Position numbers and translations under genes: made by a program | The notes under the pieces: model-generated | Database searches by the model: none | What the model was told of the DNA's origin: nothing | Seen by the model: only the letters and a program-made list of their open reading frames with translations | In this document: positions 1 through 8,428 of the stretch, one piece after another | How the letters are laid out: every line of letters begins with the position of its first letter | Position numbering within the stretch: the stretch's first letter is position 1 | NCBI GenBank assembly: GCA_965206655.1 | Contig: CBDBKC010000035.1 | Span: 310,001-374,000 of the forward strand | Length of the DNA: 64,000 nucleotides | Direction of reading: 5' to 3' | From: JAPPLB01 sp965206655 | GTDB taxonomy: Bacteria; Acidobacteriota; Terriglobia; Bryobacterales; UBA6623

Positions 1-740
1 CGACTTCGCACCACGTCAGTTGCTCGTTCCACGTTAGCTCGTCCGTCTCCATGCAGCGCCCTACAGGTTGCAGACGGTATTGGACGGGCTGAACAAGTTC
101 GGGCGGGCAGTAGTCGGTGGGCCCTCCGAAGAGAGGAAGAATCAACGGCAGCCCCATCGCGGCGGCATCGATGATCTTCATGCCAAAGCCCTCGCCTCGA
201 AACGGAGCGACGAAAGCCGATGCGGCGGCATAGAAGGCGGCCAGGTCGTCCTTTGACAGGAAGTTCGCGTAGTAGAGAACCTCGGGACCTTGCTCTTGTT
301 CGAGGAAGGCCCTCATCAGGTGCGTGGTAGAGCCGTAATCTTTGATAACAAGGCACACATCGTCGTCGCGGTCAAAGGCCTTTCGATAGGCATCGAGAAG
401 CAAGTCGGTTCCGTATCGGTAAGGATCATGGGAGTTGACAACCGCCAGAAACCGGAAGCTTTTACGGGTGGCTAGAGAGAGAGCTTTCGGAGGGTTCACG
501 AACTGCGGGGAATAACCGTGCGGCACGACTTCGATTCGGTCGGCCGGAACTCCAAGGTCGACCAGCACGGATTTTGCGAAAGTGGAGGGCGTAATCTTAC
601 GGCTCGGACGCCCGCAAAGCTCACCGAGCCAGGGGGTCAGGTTTCCCTGACGCTCAAACGAGAAATTCGTCACGAAGCACTCGATATCAGGGGCCACGAG
701 GCGCGCCGCCTCTTGATAGTCAGTCCAGTAGTGGGCCCCA
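1..740 (-). pseudogene. Glycosyltransferase (GT4-like) C-terminal part, out of frame with its N-terminus and running off the left edge
   Basis: Reading the minus strand from about 738 leftwards gives an uninterrupted frame of about 240 codons to the window edge. It starts near HYWTDYQEAARLV and holds GT-B features: PSTFAKSVLVDLGV, RIEVVPHGYSPQF, then FRFLAVVNSHDPYRYG, and the nucleotide-sugar region FRGEGFGMKIIDAAAMGLP with the E-G-F-G and E/D residues expected of GT4 enzymes. No start codon fits. It continues the N-terminal glycosyltransferase segment encoded at 720-1628 in another frame, so one indel near 722-770 probably separates the halves. It would act in surface polysaccharide assembly. 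The true end lies outside the window. Confidence 0.7.
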
Positions 741-1628
741 GGTCAAAGTGCATCGAGCCGCGGCGGTATCCTGCTTCCAACCCAAGGGGAAAGAGACGCC
801 GGCAGGAACGCCTTCCTCTTCGACAGCTTCGGCTAGCTCTTCGCAGACCCAACGAAAGGCGTTTTGCTGATCAGGTAGCGCTATGACCAAGTCGGACTTC
901 TTGCCGCTATTCCGGGGCCGCTTGGCCGGGGTGGTCAACGCCCTTTTTCTACGAAAGAGGAACGGTTCGATTCGGGGCAGAGATTCCCGAACCGGCTGCG
1001 GCTCGAATCCGTGCCGCTCGAACAGTGCATTCCACCATGCACGGCGCTCGAGTACGAGTCCGGCCGGCTGCCGCCCGGAAACGTCGACCATCGATTCGGG
1101 ATATGTCGGTATTGCGGTTATGAGCCAGTCGTCAGTGATCCTTCCGAGATGCTCAACAAACGCATCGAGTTCCGGGATCGGAACGTAGTCGAGAACACCG
1201 AACACACAGAGACGGCTGTGACGCTGACGAACGTCTTGTAGCGCCTCGACGTCAGCGGCTGACTCGAGTTCGATGACCTGGCCGCCTCGATAGCCACGCT
1301 GTTCGAGTTCACTGAGGAACAGCCGGCTGCCGGGCCCCATGATACAGATCGTGCTCTCCAGGCTTGGAAAGGCGTAGCGCAGGAGTTTGGCGTAGGACCC
1401 CAGGCAGACACTGTCGTCAACGGGTGAAGACGGGGGTGAATCCGGGTTTTCTCCGTTCTGCTTGCGCAGTGGATGGATAGAGGGGAAATACCGTCGGGCA
1501 GCCCCTGGATCGCCTCGCAATATCTCGCGAAATGCGGCCGCGGCTAAGATCAGCGACTTTGCACGATCGCGGGGGTCGCGACGCGCAAGGCCGAGCAGAA
1601 CTCGCTCGAAACTGATTTGTTGCTTCAT
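720..1628 (-). CDS. Methyltransferase-like domain followed by the N-terminus of a glycosyltransferase (frameshifted fusion)
   Basis: 302 residues to a premature TGA at 720-722. Residues about 70-230 look like a class I methyltransferase-type fold (IMGPGSRLFLSELEQRGYRG, then LCVFGVLDYVPIPELDAF), ending at FLFRRKR. A linker (TTPAKRPRNSGKK) leads to SDLVIALPDQQNAFRW, a typical beta-1 strand of a GT-B glycosyltransferase. The remaining glycosyltransferase sequence continues in another frame to position 1. It is the last gene seen in the minus-strand polysaccharide operon, 46 bases after the upstream gene. The methyltransferase call is tentative, based on fold-like motifs only; no clear SAM-binding GxGxG motif is visible. 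Confidence 0.5.
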   Translation of the reverse strand: MKQQISFERVLLGLARRDPRDRAKSLILAAAAFREILRGDPGAARRYFPSIHPLRKQNGENPDSPPSSPVDDSVCLGSYAKLLRYAFPSLESTICIMGPGSRLFLSELEQRGYRGGQVIELESAADVEALQDVRQRHSRLCVFGVLDYVPIPELDAFVEHLGRITDDWLITAIPTYPESMVDVSGRQPAGLVLERRAWWNALFERHGFEPQPVRESLPRIEPFLFRRKRALTTPAKRPRNSGKKSDLVIALPDQQNAFRWVCEELAEAVEEEGVPAGVSFPLGWKQDTAAARCTLTWGPLLD

Positions 1629-1674
1629 CGCGTGCCAGGGAGTTCAGGGTTCTGAAGGACAACCCACTGTTCTG

Positions 1675-2552
1675 CTAAGCACTCGCGTTGGACTGCCAGC
1701 GCTCACGATGTTGAAGCTCTTTCGCTTTCACGCTGATATGGTACTCGTGAACCGCCCGGAGCAAACAGTAATGTAGGCCGGCTGTCCCATCGAGAAATCC
1801 GCCCCGAAGCAGGTACATATAGAGAAATCGCAGAAGCGGCCGGAACGGCATCCGAACCCACAAGCGCTTCATAAATCTCTTGATCCGGAGCGAGCCGTGC
1901 AAGTGCGAGTCAAAGCGGAGAGGCTCCTGCCGGTAGCGCCGATACACTTCCGCGTCCCAATCAGAATATTGGTTGTGCCGCTCGATATAACGGTACAGGT
2001 CTCGCAGGTCACGGTGGAGAAGGTCATGCTTGAGATACCCGACCTCGCCACGAAGGATTAAGTGTTCGTGGACTTTGCTGTCTCGCCGAGCCGGACCCTT
2101 CCGTCCACTTTCTCGTATCGGCCCAGCCCGTGCTTGAACAAGCGCAACGACCAACTCGGATACATCCCGGCGTGCCGCACCCAAAGGCCCATAAAGATAA
2201 GTCGGCGATTGATGTAGTAACCATCCACCGCATCAGCGGCCGAGACGGTTTGGGCAATCTCCTCGGCGAGATCGTCCGGGACGCGCTCATCGGCGTCGAT
2301 GTACAGTATCCACTCGTTACGAAAAGGGAGATTCTCGAGGGCCCAGTCGTCCTTTGTGCAGGAGCCGTCGAAGGCAAACTGGTAGACGCGCGCTCCTCCC
2401 GTCTCAGCAACGGTGACGGTCTTGTCCGTCGACCCTGAATCCACGACGAACACTTCGTCGGCCCAGGCGACGGATTCGAGGCAGTCAGCGATATTCTCTT
2501 CCTCGTTTTTGACGGGAATGAAGACCGAGACCTTCGAAGGGGCATCGCTCAT
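1675..2552 (-). pseudogene. Family 2 glycosyltransferase (lipopolysaccharide-core type), broken by one frameshift
   Basis: The first frame (2552 to 2058) gives a GT-A enzyme N-terminus: VSVFIPVKNEEENIADCLES, DEVFVVDSGSTDKT and the metal-binding ILYIDADERVP, ending prematurely after VRLGETAK. The second frame (ending at 1675) continues with KVHEHLILRGEVGYLKHDL and a C-terminal basic/aromatic tail typical of WaaE/KdtX-like glycosyltransferases. Joined, they make about 290 residues, the normal family length. The break lies around 2070-2080 next to a short A run, and one missing base would explain it. The start codon is one base after the stop of the preceding gene, so it belongs to the same operon. 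Confidence 0.8.
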
Positions 2553-2553
2553 A

Positions 2554-3699
2554 CTAAGCCACGACCTCCTCAGCGGTGCGAAACACCGTCTCGAAATGCC
2601 CGCCCCATTCGAAAAGTTTAGATCGTTCCCGGCCCGCCGCCGCCAGCCGCTTCCTCAACTCGGGATCGCGCGCCAATCGCATCCAGTGGGCTGCCAGATC
2701 CTCGGGGTCAAGGGGGAGAAAGTAAAGCGCGGCATCTCCACCGACCTCCCGGTGAGTCGGAATATCCGAAGCCAGGATCGGCAATCCCGCCGCCATTCCC
2801 TCCACGACCGTGAAGCTGAAGGATTCGACGTACCCGGCCGCTATCAGCCCATCGACAGACGCGTGCAATCTGGGCAAATCGGCATACGGCACATGACCGA
2901 GGCACGTAATCTGATCCGCGATCCCCAGCTCGTGCATGAGCTCGTACGCCTTCGTCGTGTCGTAGCCTCCCAGCTTGAGACCCGGTCTGAGTTCCGTTGT
3001 CAGCAGGAGGCGAAGCTTCAGGTCGGTCTTCTTACGCAAAAGCGCCAACGCCCGAAACACGGTCTCAAAGTTCCGGAAATAATTATAGAAACTTACGATC
3101 ACGAAACGCAGTTCGTCTTCCCGGGCCGGAACAAGCGGAGCAGCCCCCGGCTTCTCTCCCGGGGACTGATGCCCGAACCACGAAAAGCGTTGCCGGTCGA
3201 CCGGCCGGCCAAGTTCCTTGGCAAGAGCATCGCCCATGGCCTCAGTCGGCGTAATTACCGCATCCGCCGAGCGGGCCGAGCCGAGCACCAACTCGCGCTT
3301 CAGAAGGTGACGCAGAATCCACATCAAGTGACGCCGACGCCAAAGTTCAGACAAGAAGCGGCGTGAGAAATAGAGCGCATTCGCACTTAACAGCACTACG
3401 GGTACGGGACACGCGTATGGGCAAAAATTGCCGACGCACACCAGGACCTGCGCAGCCTCTCGTCGTAGCCGCCAGGGCAATACGACTTGTTCCCACGCGA
3501 GTCGCCCGAGAAACCCCGATTGAGCGAGGCGGCTCGTACGGATGCGAATATGCCCCGGGAGGTTCTGAAAATCGCCGGTTGCCGGCACCCACACCTCGAA
3601 CTCATCCGACTTCCGCGATTGCAACCACCCAACGAGATGGCGCAGGTACGTCTTGCCGCCGCCCGCTGTTGACGCGATGGCGTTAATCGCGATCCTCAT
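2554..3699 (-). CDS. Glycosyltransferase family 4 (group 1)
   Basis: 381 residues from the ATG at 3699 (MRIAINAIASTAGGGKTY), chosen because it overlaps the TGA of the upstream gene in an ATGA tetranucleotide; an earlier in-frame start at 3759 is less likely. The N-terminal domain has the glycine-rich GGGKTYLRHL loop; the C-terminal domain has VIVSFYNYFRNFETVFRAL and the donor-binding ESFSFTVVEGMAAGLPILA with the E-x7-E pattern of GT4 retaining enzymes. It probably adds a sugar to a lipid-linked repeat unit on the cytoplasmic face. Acceptor and donor cannot be told from sequence. Confidence 0.85.
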   Translation of the reverse strand: MRIAINAIASTAGGGKTYLRHLVGWLQSRKSDEFEVWVPATGDFQNLPGHIRIRTSRLAQSGFLGRLAWEQVVLPWRLRREAAQVLVCVGNFCPYACPVPVVLLSANALYFSRRFLSELWRRRHLMWILRHLLKRELVLGSARSADAVITPTEAMGDALAKELGRPVDRQRFSWFGHQSPGEKPGAAPLVPAREDELRFVIVSFYNYFRNFETVFRALALLRKKTDLKLRLLLTTELRPGLKLGGYDTTKAYELMHELGIADQITCLGHVPYADLPRLHASVDGLIAAGYVESFSFTVVEGMAAGLPILASDIPTHREVGGDAALYFLPLDPEDLAAHWMRLARDPELRKRLAAAGRERSKLFEWGGHFETVFRTAEEVVA

Positions 3700-4865
3700 C
3701 GGGCTGAGACTGCCTCCAGAGCCCTGCAGACTCCCGCGGTCGCCGTATCGTAGTTCCAATCCCGGATCAACTCTCTGGATCTCTCGCCGAACCGCGCCAA
3801 GTCGGTCTCCGACAGATCGGCGAAAGCCATCAACGCGCCTGCAATTGAATCCACGCGATGTGGGTCAAACAAGAAGCCGTTCTCATTGGGGCGCACGAGG
3901 TCGGGCGCGCAGCCGCAGGCCGTCGAGACAAGAACCGGGAGTCCGGCCGCCATGGCCTCGTTCACGACAAGGCCCCAGCCATCCAGCAACGAGGGAAGAA
4001 CCAGTCCGTCGGCCATCGCATACATCTTCGCCAAATCAGCCTGCGTGCCGAAGGGGGCGAAGAAGACCTTTCCCGGCGCATGCTCGGCTGCCGCCTGTTC
4101 CACTTCGCGCCGTTGCGGCCCATCCGCGACGAGCAGCAGCACGACATTCTCCCGGCTTGCCAACGCCATTGCTTCGATCAATCTCGGTAGGTTCTTCTTC
4201 GCGACAAAGCGCCCAGCGAATATCAGCAAACGACCGGGGGCTATGCCCCGCTCCTCTCGGAGTTCGGCCTTCCGCGCGCGAGCGCGGTCGGCGGCTTCAG
4301 CGAACACCTCGTTTCTCACCGCGAAGGGAGTGAAGAAACGGCGCTCGGGGGGAATACCCTGCGCGGCCCAGAAGCGATCATTCTCGATCCCGATCGTTAG
4401 AGCACCAGCGGATCGGTCGGCGAAATACCGGACAACCCTAGTGCGCGTGCGCGCCCAGCGAACCGGGCGGTTGGCGCGGCTCTTCAGAATATTCTCGGGC
4501 GTATGGTCGCAGCGCAAGAGGTAAGGAATGCCGTTCCGTTGGGCCCAGCGCATGACGCTGAACTGCGAAAGGTAGCTGTGTCCGTAGACAATCAAGCAGG
4601 TCGGTCGAAACTCCGCCAGCCGCTTGTTCAGAGATGGATTGACCGCCCCGAGAATGGGCAAGGAGTACAACGATTCAGGAGTGAGGCAGGGAACCGCTTC
4701 TCCCGGGTACTCGCCGTCCTTGCTCCAGTTCCGCAATGAATCCCGCGAGTGTAGGTAGAAGACCCTCAGCGCGATGCCGCCGGTCTCGGAGAGACGCACG
4801 AAAAAGGGTTCTCGGTAAGGGGCGGAAGCGACGGCGATCACCGCCAAGCGCGCTGTTTGACTCAT
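3696..4865 (-). CDS. Glycosyltransferase family 4 (group 1)
   Basis: 389 residues. N-terminal Rossmann domain (LAVIAVASAPYREPFFVRL), a central IPYLLRCDHTPENILKS segment, and a C-terminal GT-B domain with LLIFAGRFVAKKNLPRLIEA and the donor motif PSLLDGWGLVVNEAMAAGLP. This is a full-length GT4 enzyme of normal size. It ends in a 4-base overlap with the next glycosyltransferase gene, showing translational coupling. It lies about 200 bases downstream of the ligase/polymerase gene, a stretch in which I see no gene. It likely acts in exopolysaccharide or O-antigen repeat-unit assembly. Confidence 0.86.
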   Translation of the reverse strand: MSQTARLAVIAVASAPYREPFFVRLSETGGIALRVFYLHSRDSLRNWSKDGEYPGEAVPCLTPESLYSLPILGAVNPSLNKRLAEFRPTCLIVYGHSYLSQFSVMRWAQRNGIPYLLRCDHTPENILKSRANRPVRWARTRTRVVRYFADRSAGALTIGIENDRFWAAQGIPPERRFFTPFAVRNEVFAEAADRARARKAELREERGIAPGRLLIFAGRFVAKKNLPRLIEAMALASRENVVLLLVADGPQRREVEQAAAEHAPGKVFFAPFGTQADLAKMYAMADGLVLPSLLDGWGLVVNEAMAAGLPVLVSTACGCAPDLVRPNENGFLFDPHRVDSIAGALMAFADLSETDLARFGERSRELIRDWNYDTATAGVCRALEAVSAR

Positions 4866-5066
4866 GCCTTCGTACGCGCTTTCGGCGGGGACCCTCTCAA
4901 TAAGTATCGCTGATTCGATGCTTCGGCCTCAGGTCCCGCTTTGTCTCACTTTGTCTCGCCACGTCGTGAGACAAGTAGGATCGAGTGGTTCGCGCTTCCA
5001 GCATACGAGAATTCAGCCAATTAATTTTGGAAAGTGGGAGTTGGAGCGTGCATGCGGCCTTCTCGC

Positions 5067-6560
5067 TCAAGGCCGCAGCATGCTACGGATCGCCGACGCC
5101 CCCACTGCGGGAGCGAATCGTGGCGAAGCGCCGGCCAACGTCGTTCGATGGCGAAAGCCCAAGCGCCGCGGCATCCGAAGCTGAGTGGTGACGGCGTTCA
5201 GGAAGAAAAGTTGAAATGTCAGGAACCAGAACATCCCACTGCCGGGAGCCGCCATCCAGCCTTCAAAAAACGAGTTAAGGAAAGCCACCCAGCAGGAACT
5301 TACGATTCCCGTTAACCAAGGATCCTTCACGGCCCGCGCGAAACGAGTGGAGCCGATCAGCACAATCAGGATGGCCGCGTAGAACGGAACGACTCCCAGA
5401 AGTCCTGTTTGGCCGAGGATCGCAAAGAAACTGGAACCCTGTTCCACTCTCAAGGTTTCGAACGATTCCAGCGACCAAGCCTCCTCACGACGGCTTGTGA
5501 TTCCAAAACCAACCCCAAGTAACGGACTCTGTTGAAACGCTTCGATGCCCAGTTTCCACTGTTCCGTTCGAGCTGTCAGTAGCGTATCGTGCCCCTTTCC
5601 CTTGTAGAGCCAGTACTCGATCCTGTCCCCGAAGTGAGCCGAGGATACCATAAGTATCAGCACGGCCAAACCCGCGACGGCGGCGTAGCGTGTCAGCCGA
5701 TTGCGTGGATGAATCCACCACACCGTCAGCAGGCCGCCGCCAAAAGCCGCAATGCTGGCTCGAGACCATGACTGCATCAGCAAGAACCCCGATCCAAGCG
5801 TCAGCATAGGGAGCACCCAAGCTAGGTTGTCCGGCTTTCTCTTGCTATAGATAAACGAACACAATAAAAGAGGCAAGACTACAGCAAGCATGACGCCCAG
5901 GCTATTCGAGTTGCCTGACAATCCGCGAAAAGAGCCTTGAACAAAGACCTCTCCGCCGAGACCCGTCAATAGGGCAAGGATGTTGATGACGAGCACGGGT
6001 GACGAACACGCGATCCAAGCGCAAGCCCATTTGCGAGCCGCCATGCCACCATGGATCTCGACTATCTTCGTCCCAATGGCGCCCGCACTGATCAGAGCCC
6101 ACATCAGAACGCACCACTTCAGCAGCGACAAAGAGGGCGAAACGGAACTTAACCCTGAAAACGCCGCTACTACCGCGAACGCAGTCAGCAAAGCGACGAA
6201 CGGGCTCCATGCCGCGCTGCTCCGAGATGTCCTCGTCGACACACAGCGCAGCGTGACAATCGCCGACGCCGCAAATAGGAATATCCAGCGAAACGTGCCC
6301 ATGTACCACTGAGGAAGGGCATCGAAGATAGTGGGAAGCAACGCCGGCACGGTAGCGGCCACCGCGGCGTATTCGAGTGGGAGCGCTGCCGTGCCAAGCA
6401 GAGAAGCGAAGACGACAAGGATGATACCGCTGCCGCCTCGGTTGGTCAGAGCCCACAGCATCCCGATCCAAAGTATGATCAGCTCAATGGTGAGCCAGGC
6501 GCGTCCGTTCTTCTTCCTATACGGCTCCCGGCCCTTGGGCCGGCCAAAAACACGGGTCAT
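5067..6560 (-). CDS. O-antigen ligase / polysaccharide polymerase family membrane protein
   Basis: 497 residues from the ATG at 6560 (MTRVFGRPKGREPY), which overlaps the stop of the upstream gene as ATGA; an earlier in-frame ATG at 6728 would overlap it by 170 bases. About ten hydrophobic helices are visible, with the large soluble loop of Wzy_C/RfaL proteins after GRAVTRYA-type segments and the family signature QSPLLGVGFGITSRREEAWS preceding FAILGQTGLLGVVPFYAAI. It would polymerise or ligate surface glycan at the outer face of the inner membrane. It lies next to a second, interrupted member of the same family. Confidence 0.82.
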   Translation of the reverse strand: MTRVFGRPKGREPYRKKNGRAWLTIELIILWIGMLWALTNRGGSGIILVVFASLLGTAALPLEYAAVAATVPALLPTIFDALPQWYMGTFRWIFLFAASAIVTLRCVSTRTSRSSAAWSPFVALLTAFAVVAAFSGLSSVSPSLSLLKWCVLMWALISAGAIGTKIVEIHGGMAARKWACAWIACSSPVLVINILALLTGLGGEVFVQGSFRGLSGNSNSLGVMLAVVLPLLLCSFIYSKRKPDNLAWVLPMLTLGSGFLLMQSWSRASIAAFGGGLLTVWWIHPRNRLTRYAAVAGLAVLILMVSSAHFGDRIEYWLYKGKGHDTLLTARTEQWKLGIEAFQQSPLLGVGFGITSRREEAWSLESFETLRVEQGSSFFAILGQTGLLGVVPFYAAILIVLIGSTRFARAVKDPWLTGIVSSCWVAFLNSFFEGWMAAPGSGMFWFLTFQLFFLNAVTTQLRMPRRLGFRHRTTLAGASPRFAPAVGASAIRSMLRP

Positions 6561-7268
6561 GGCGCGACCGCCTCGTGCGAAGGCAGATCCTGCAATTCTT
6601 CTCCTCTCGGACGCCGGCTCGGCGACCGCGTGCGACGTGATCCCTTCGGGATGTGCGCGAGAATCGCCAGCGCCACAACCAGTAGGCCTGGAATCTGTAG
6701 AGGGAACTCTACTAAACTGTGGACCCAAACAGCTACTAACGGCACCGCATTCCCGAGCCAGACCTCCCTACGGCGCCCGCGGCTTAGCAACAAGCCGATC
6801 AAGACAATCTGGCAGGCGAAGCCGGTTATCCCCATTTCCATGCCGAATTGAAGGGGGTCATTGTGAGCATGGTTCCACCGATGACCATCGTCAAACGGGG
6901 CGAATGAGGGGAAAACGAGCTGGAAGGTGCCGAGACCGTACCCCGTCCACGGCCGCGTCCGCGCAAGTTCCCAAGTCGCGAGCGCCACTTCCGCACGGTT
7001 CATGTCCTTGTCAAGCGACTCGAAGCGGTCCAACAATCTCCGGGTTCCCGCTGCAAAGGTCAGTCCCAGCGCCAGGATGATCAGGGCCGCGACCTTCGCG
7101 AGTTCCCGTCCGCTCTCCCTAAAGCGGCGGCCCGTCGCAAGAGTGACAAACGCCACGACGATCAGCTCGCTCGCGACGATCACCGCCCCGGCTCGCGACG
7201 CACACACGACAACCGATGCGAGCATCAGCCCGCACAAGACGAAGTAAAGCAACTGTTTCTCGCTCTTC
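6557..7268 (-). pseudogene. C-terminal half of an O-antigen ligase/polymerase gene split by an IS200/IS605 element
   Basis: The host coding sequence resumes at RKSEKQLLYFVLCG and carries the signature ARTRPWTGYGLGTFQLVFPSF, the histidine-rich HRWNHAHNDPLQFGMEMG and LVEFPLQIPGL typical of the Wzy_C domain. The first codons of the apparent ORF (MNPPPFRRWL) come from the element's end. Deleting 7269-7880 joins this part in frame to 7881-8428, giving a 419-residue protein of normal family length. The stop overlaps the next gene's ATG. In its present state no full-length protein can be made. Confidence 0.87.
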
Positions 7269-7276
7269 CTAAACAA

Positions 7277-7370
7277 CCACCGCCTGAAAGGCGGTGGGTT
7301 CATTTACGACTGAAAGTCGGCTTGCGGCTGAAGCCGCCTGAAGAAGCCCCGGCTCAGAGCCGGCTCAAGG
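7277..7370. repeat. Tandem hairpins at the right end of the IS200/IS605 element
   Basis: At 7277-7297 an 8-bp stem (CCACCGCC/GGCGGTGG) encloses TGAAA. It is followed by at least three shorter imperfect palindromes with CTGAA-like or CAGA loops (around 7307-7320, 7324-7342 and 7348-7364). The first hairpin is the expected transposase recognition structure. The extra ones are unusual for IS200 elements and may act as a terminator or as additional binding sites. Confidence 0.6.
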
Positions 7371-7808
7371 CTTGGTGGGCGCTGTGATCTTGAATCCCTC
7401 CTCATCCTCGTCCCATTGCTGGCTCTCGATGTACTTCTTGATCGTTTCCTCGTCCACCGCGCCCACCGTCGCGCAGAAATATCCGCGCGCCCACAGGTGT
7501 TGCCCCCAGTATCGCTTCCGCAATTCCCCAAACTCATCTTGCAGCCGTCGTGACGACCTGCCTTTTACATACTGCACCAGCTTCGACGGTGCAAGCTGCG
7601 GCGGTGCCGATACCAAGACATGCACATGATCCGGCGACACCGCACCCCGAATCACCACGACGTCTCGCGCTTGGCAGCTCTGTCGGATCAGGTCCCGTGT
7701 CCGCTCCGCCACCCTGCCCCGCAACACCTTGTAGCGATATTTCGTGATCCAGACCAGGTGATATTTGATGTCGTAGACCGCGTGCGCCCCTCGCCGATAT
7801 TCGCCCAT
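7365..7808 (-). CDS. tnpA: IS200/IS605-family Y1 transposase TnpA
   Basis: 147 residues. The N-terminus YDIKYHLVWITKYRYKVL is the classic start of IS200-type TnpA. The HUH motif is seen as DHVHVLVSAP, and the nucleophile tyrosine is in TIKKYIESQQW on helix alpha-D. The length matches the family. The enzyme excises and inserts single-stranded circles using subterminal hairpins, which are present at both ends of the element. The protein looks complete, so the element may still move. Confidence 0.92.
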   Translation of the reverse strand: MGEYRRGAHAVYDIKYHLVWITKYRYKVLRGRVAERTRDLIRQSCQARDVVVIRGAVSPDHVHVLVSAPPQLAPSKLVQYVKGRSSRRLQDEFGELRKRYWGQHLWARGYFCATVGAVDEETIKKYIESQQWDEDEEGFKITAPTKP

Positions 7809-7841
7809 CCTCCTATTGTCATCCAGACCCGCTTGAAGCTG

Positions 7842-7858
7842 ACCGCCTGAAAGGCGGT
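7842..7858. repeat. Left-end hairpin of the IS200/IS605 element
   Basis: ACCGCC-TGAAA-GGCGGT forms a 6-bp stem with a 5-base loop, matching the right-end hairpin in sequence and loop. It lies about 35 bases upstream of the tnpA start, where left-end hairpins of this family normally sit. Confidence 0.75.
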
Positions 7859-7880
7859 GGGTTTAGACCTGGTGATGGAA

Positions 7881-8428
7881 CTAAAAGCAAACAGCAGGGC
7901 ACCAGGCAGTACCAGCTCCATCAGGACCGCGTAGTGATTGCGATCCACGAAAGGTCCGAATGGTTGTGCGGTGGGTGCTGGACGAAACCAATACAGCAAA
8001 TCCGGCGAACTATAGAACTGCACAAGGGCTAGCACGGCTACGAGGAAGCCGAACCACGTAAGCAACAGCGAGAACCTGCTGCGTGTCGATTCATCACGAA
8101 ACACATGGGCCCACATCAGGAAATAAGCCAAAAGAGCTGTCCACTTGAGGGCTTCACCGCTCGTCTGATAGGGTGCCGCCGACCATCCCATTACACTCTG
8201 CAGAACAGCCATCAGCACGATACCGATGAGCGGCCACGCGAAAACGTTCCCTTCCAACGGAAAAGGCCGGAAGGCCCGCCGGACAACCCAAACCAGCGCC
8301 AAAAGCATGATCGACACTTCAACAAACGTAAGCGCCCAGCGCTCCACGGCGCCGAACGCCATGACGGCGAAAACAAGAATCGTGAACAACACGTTCGCTG
8401 AGTGGACACGAAACTGATAACGGGTCAT
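7881..8428 (-). pseudogene. N-terminal half of the split O-antigen ligase/polymerase
   Basis: Codes for MTRYQFRVHSANVLFTILVF and several further membrane helices. It includes GPFVDRNHYAVLMELVLPGALL, the conserved N-H region of the O-antigen ligase family, and ends at LLFAF where the IS200/IS605 element begins. Translation as it stands runs into the element and stops after an extra tail. The start codon overlaps the stop of the TPR gene upstream (ATGA), so the genes were translationally coupled. The remainder of the gene is 6557-7268. Confidence 0.87.

Larger units (their letters stand above)
7269..7880 (-). mobile_element. IS200/IS605-family element (tnpA only) inserted in an O-antigen ligase gene
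   Basis: 612 bp carrying a single Y1 transposase and no TnpB. Both ends contain the same GC-rich hairpin (CCGCC TGAAA GGCGG). The element sits 3' of a TTTAG in the target (minus strand) and its own right end also finishes in TTTAG, which fits single-strand transposition without target duplication. Removing exactly these bases rejoins GCTTTTAG to GAAGAGC in frame. A 19-base piece of the same left end recurs at 56,507-56,525. Confidence 0.88.

Noticed and set aside
2055..2090. Programmed ribosomal frameshift in the family 2 glycosyltransferase
   Set aside because: No slippery heptamer or downstream pseudoknot is apparent; a simple indel at an A run is enough.
2413..3366. 317-codon plus-strand ORF
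   Set aside because: Antisense to a clear GT4 glycosyltransferase; Arg-rich composition and no recognisable motif.
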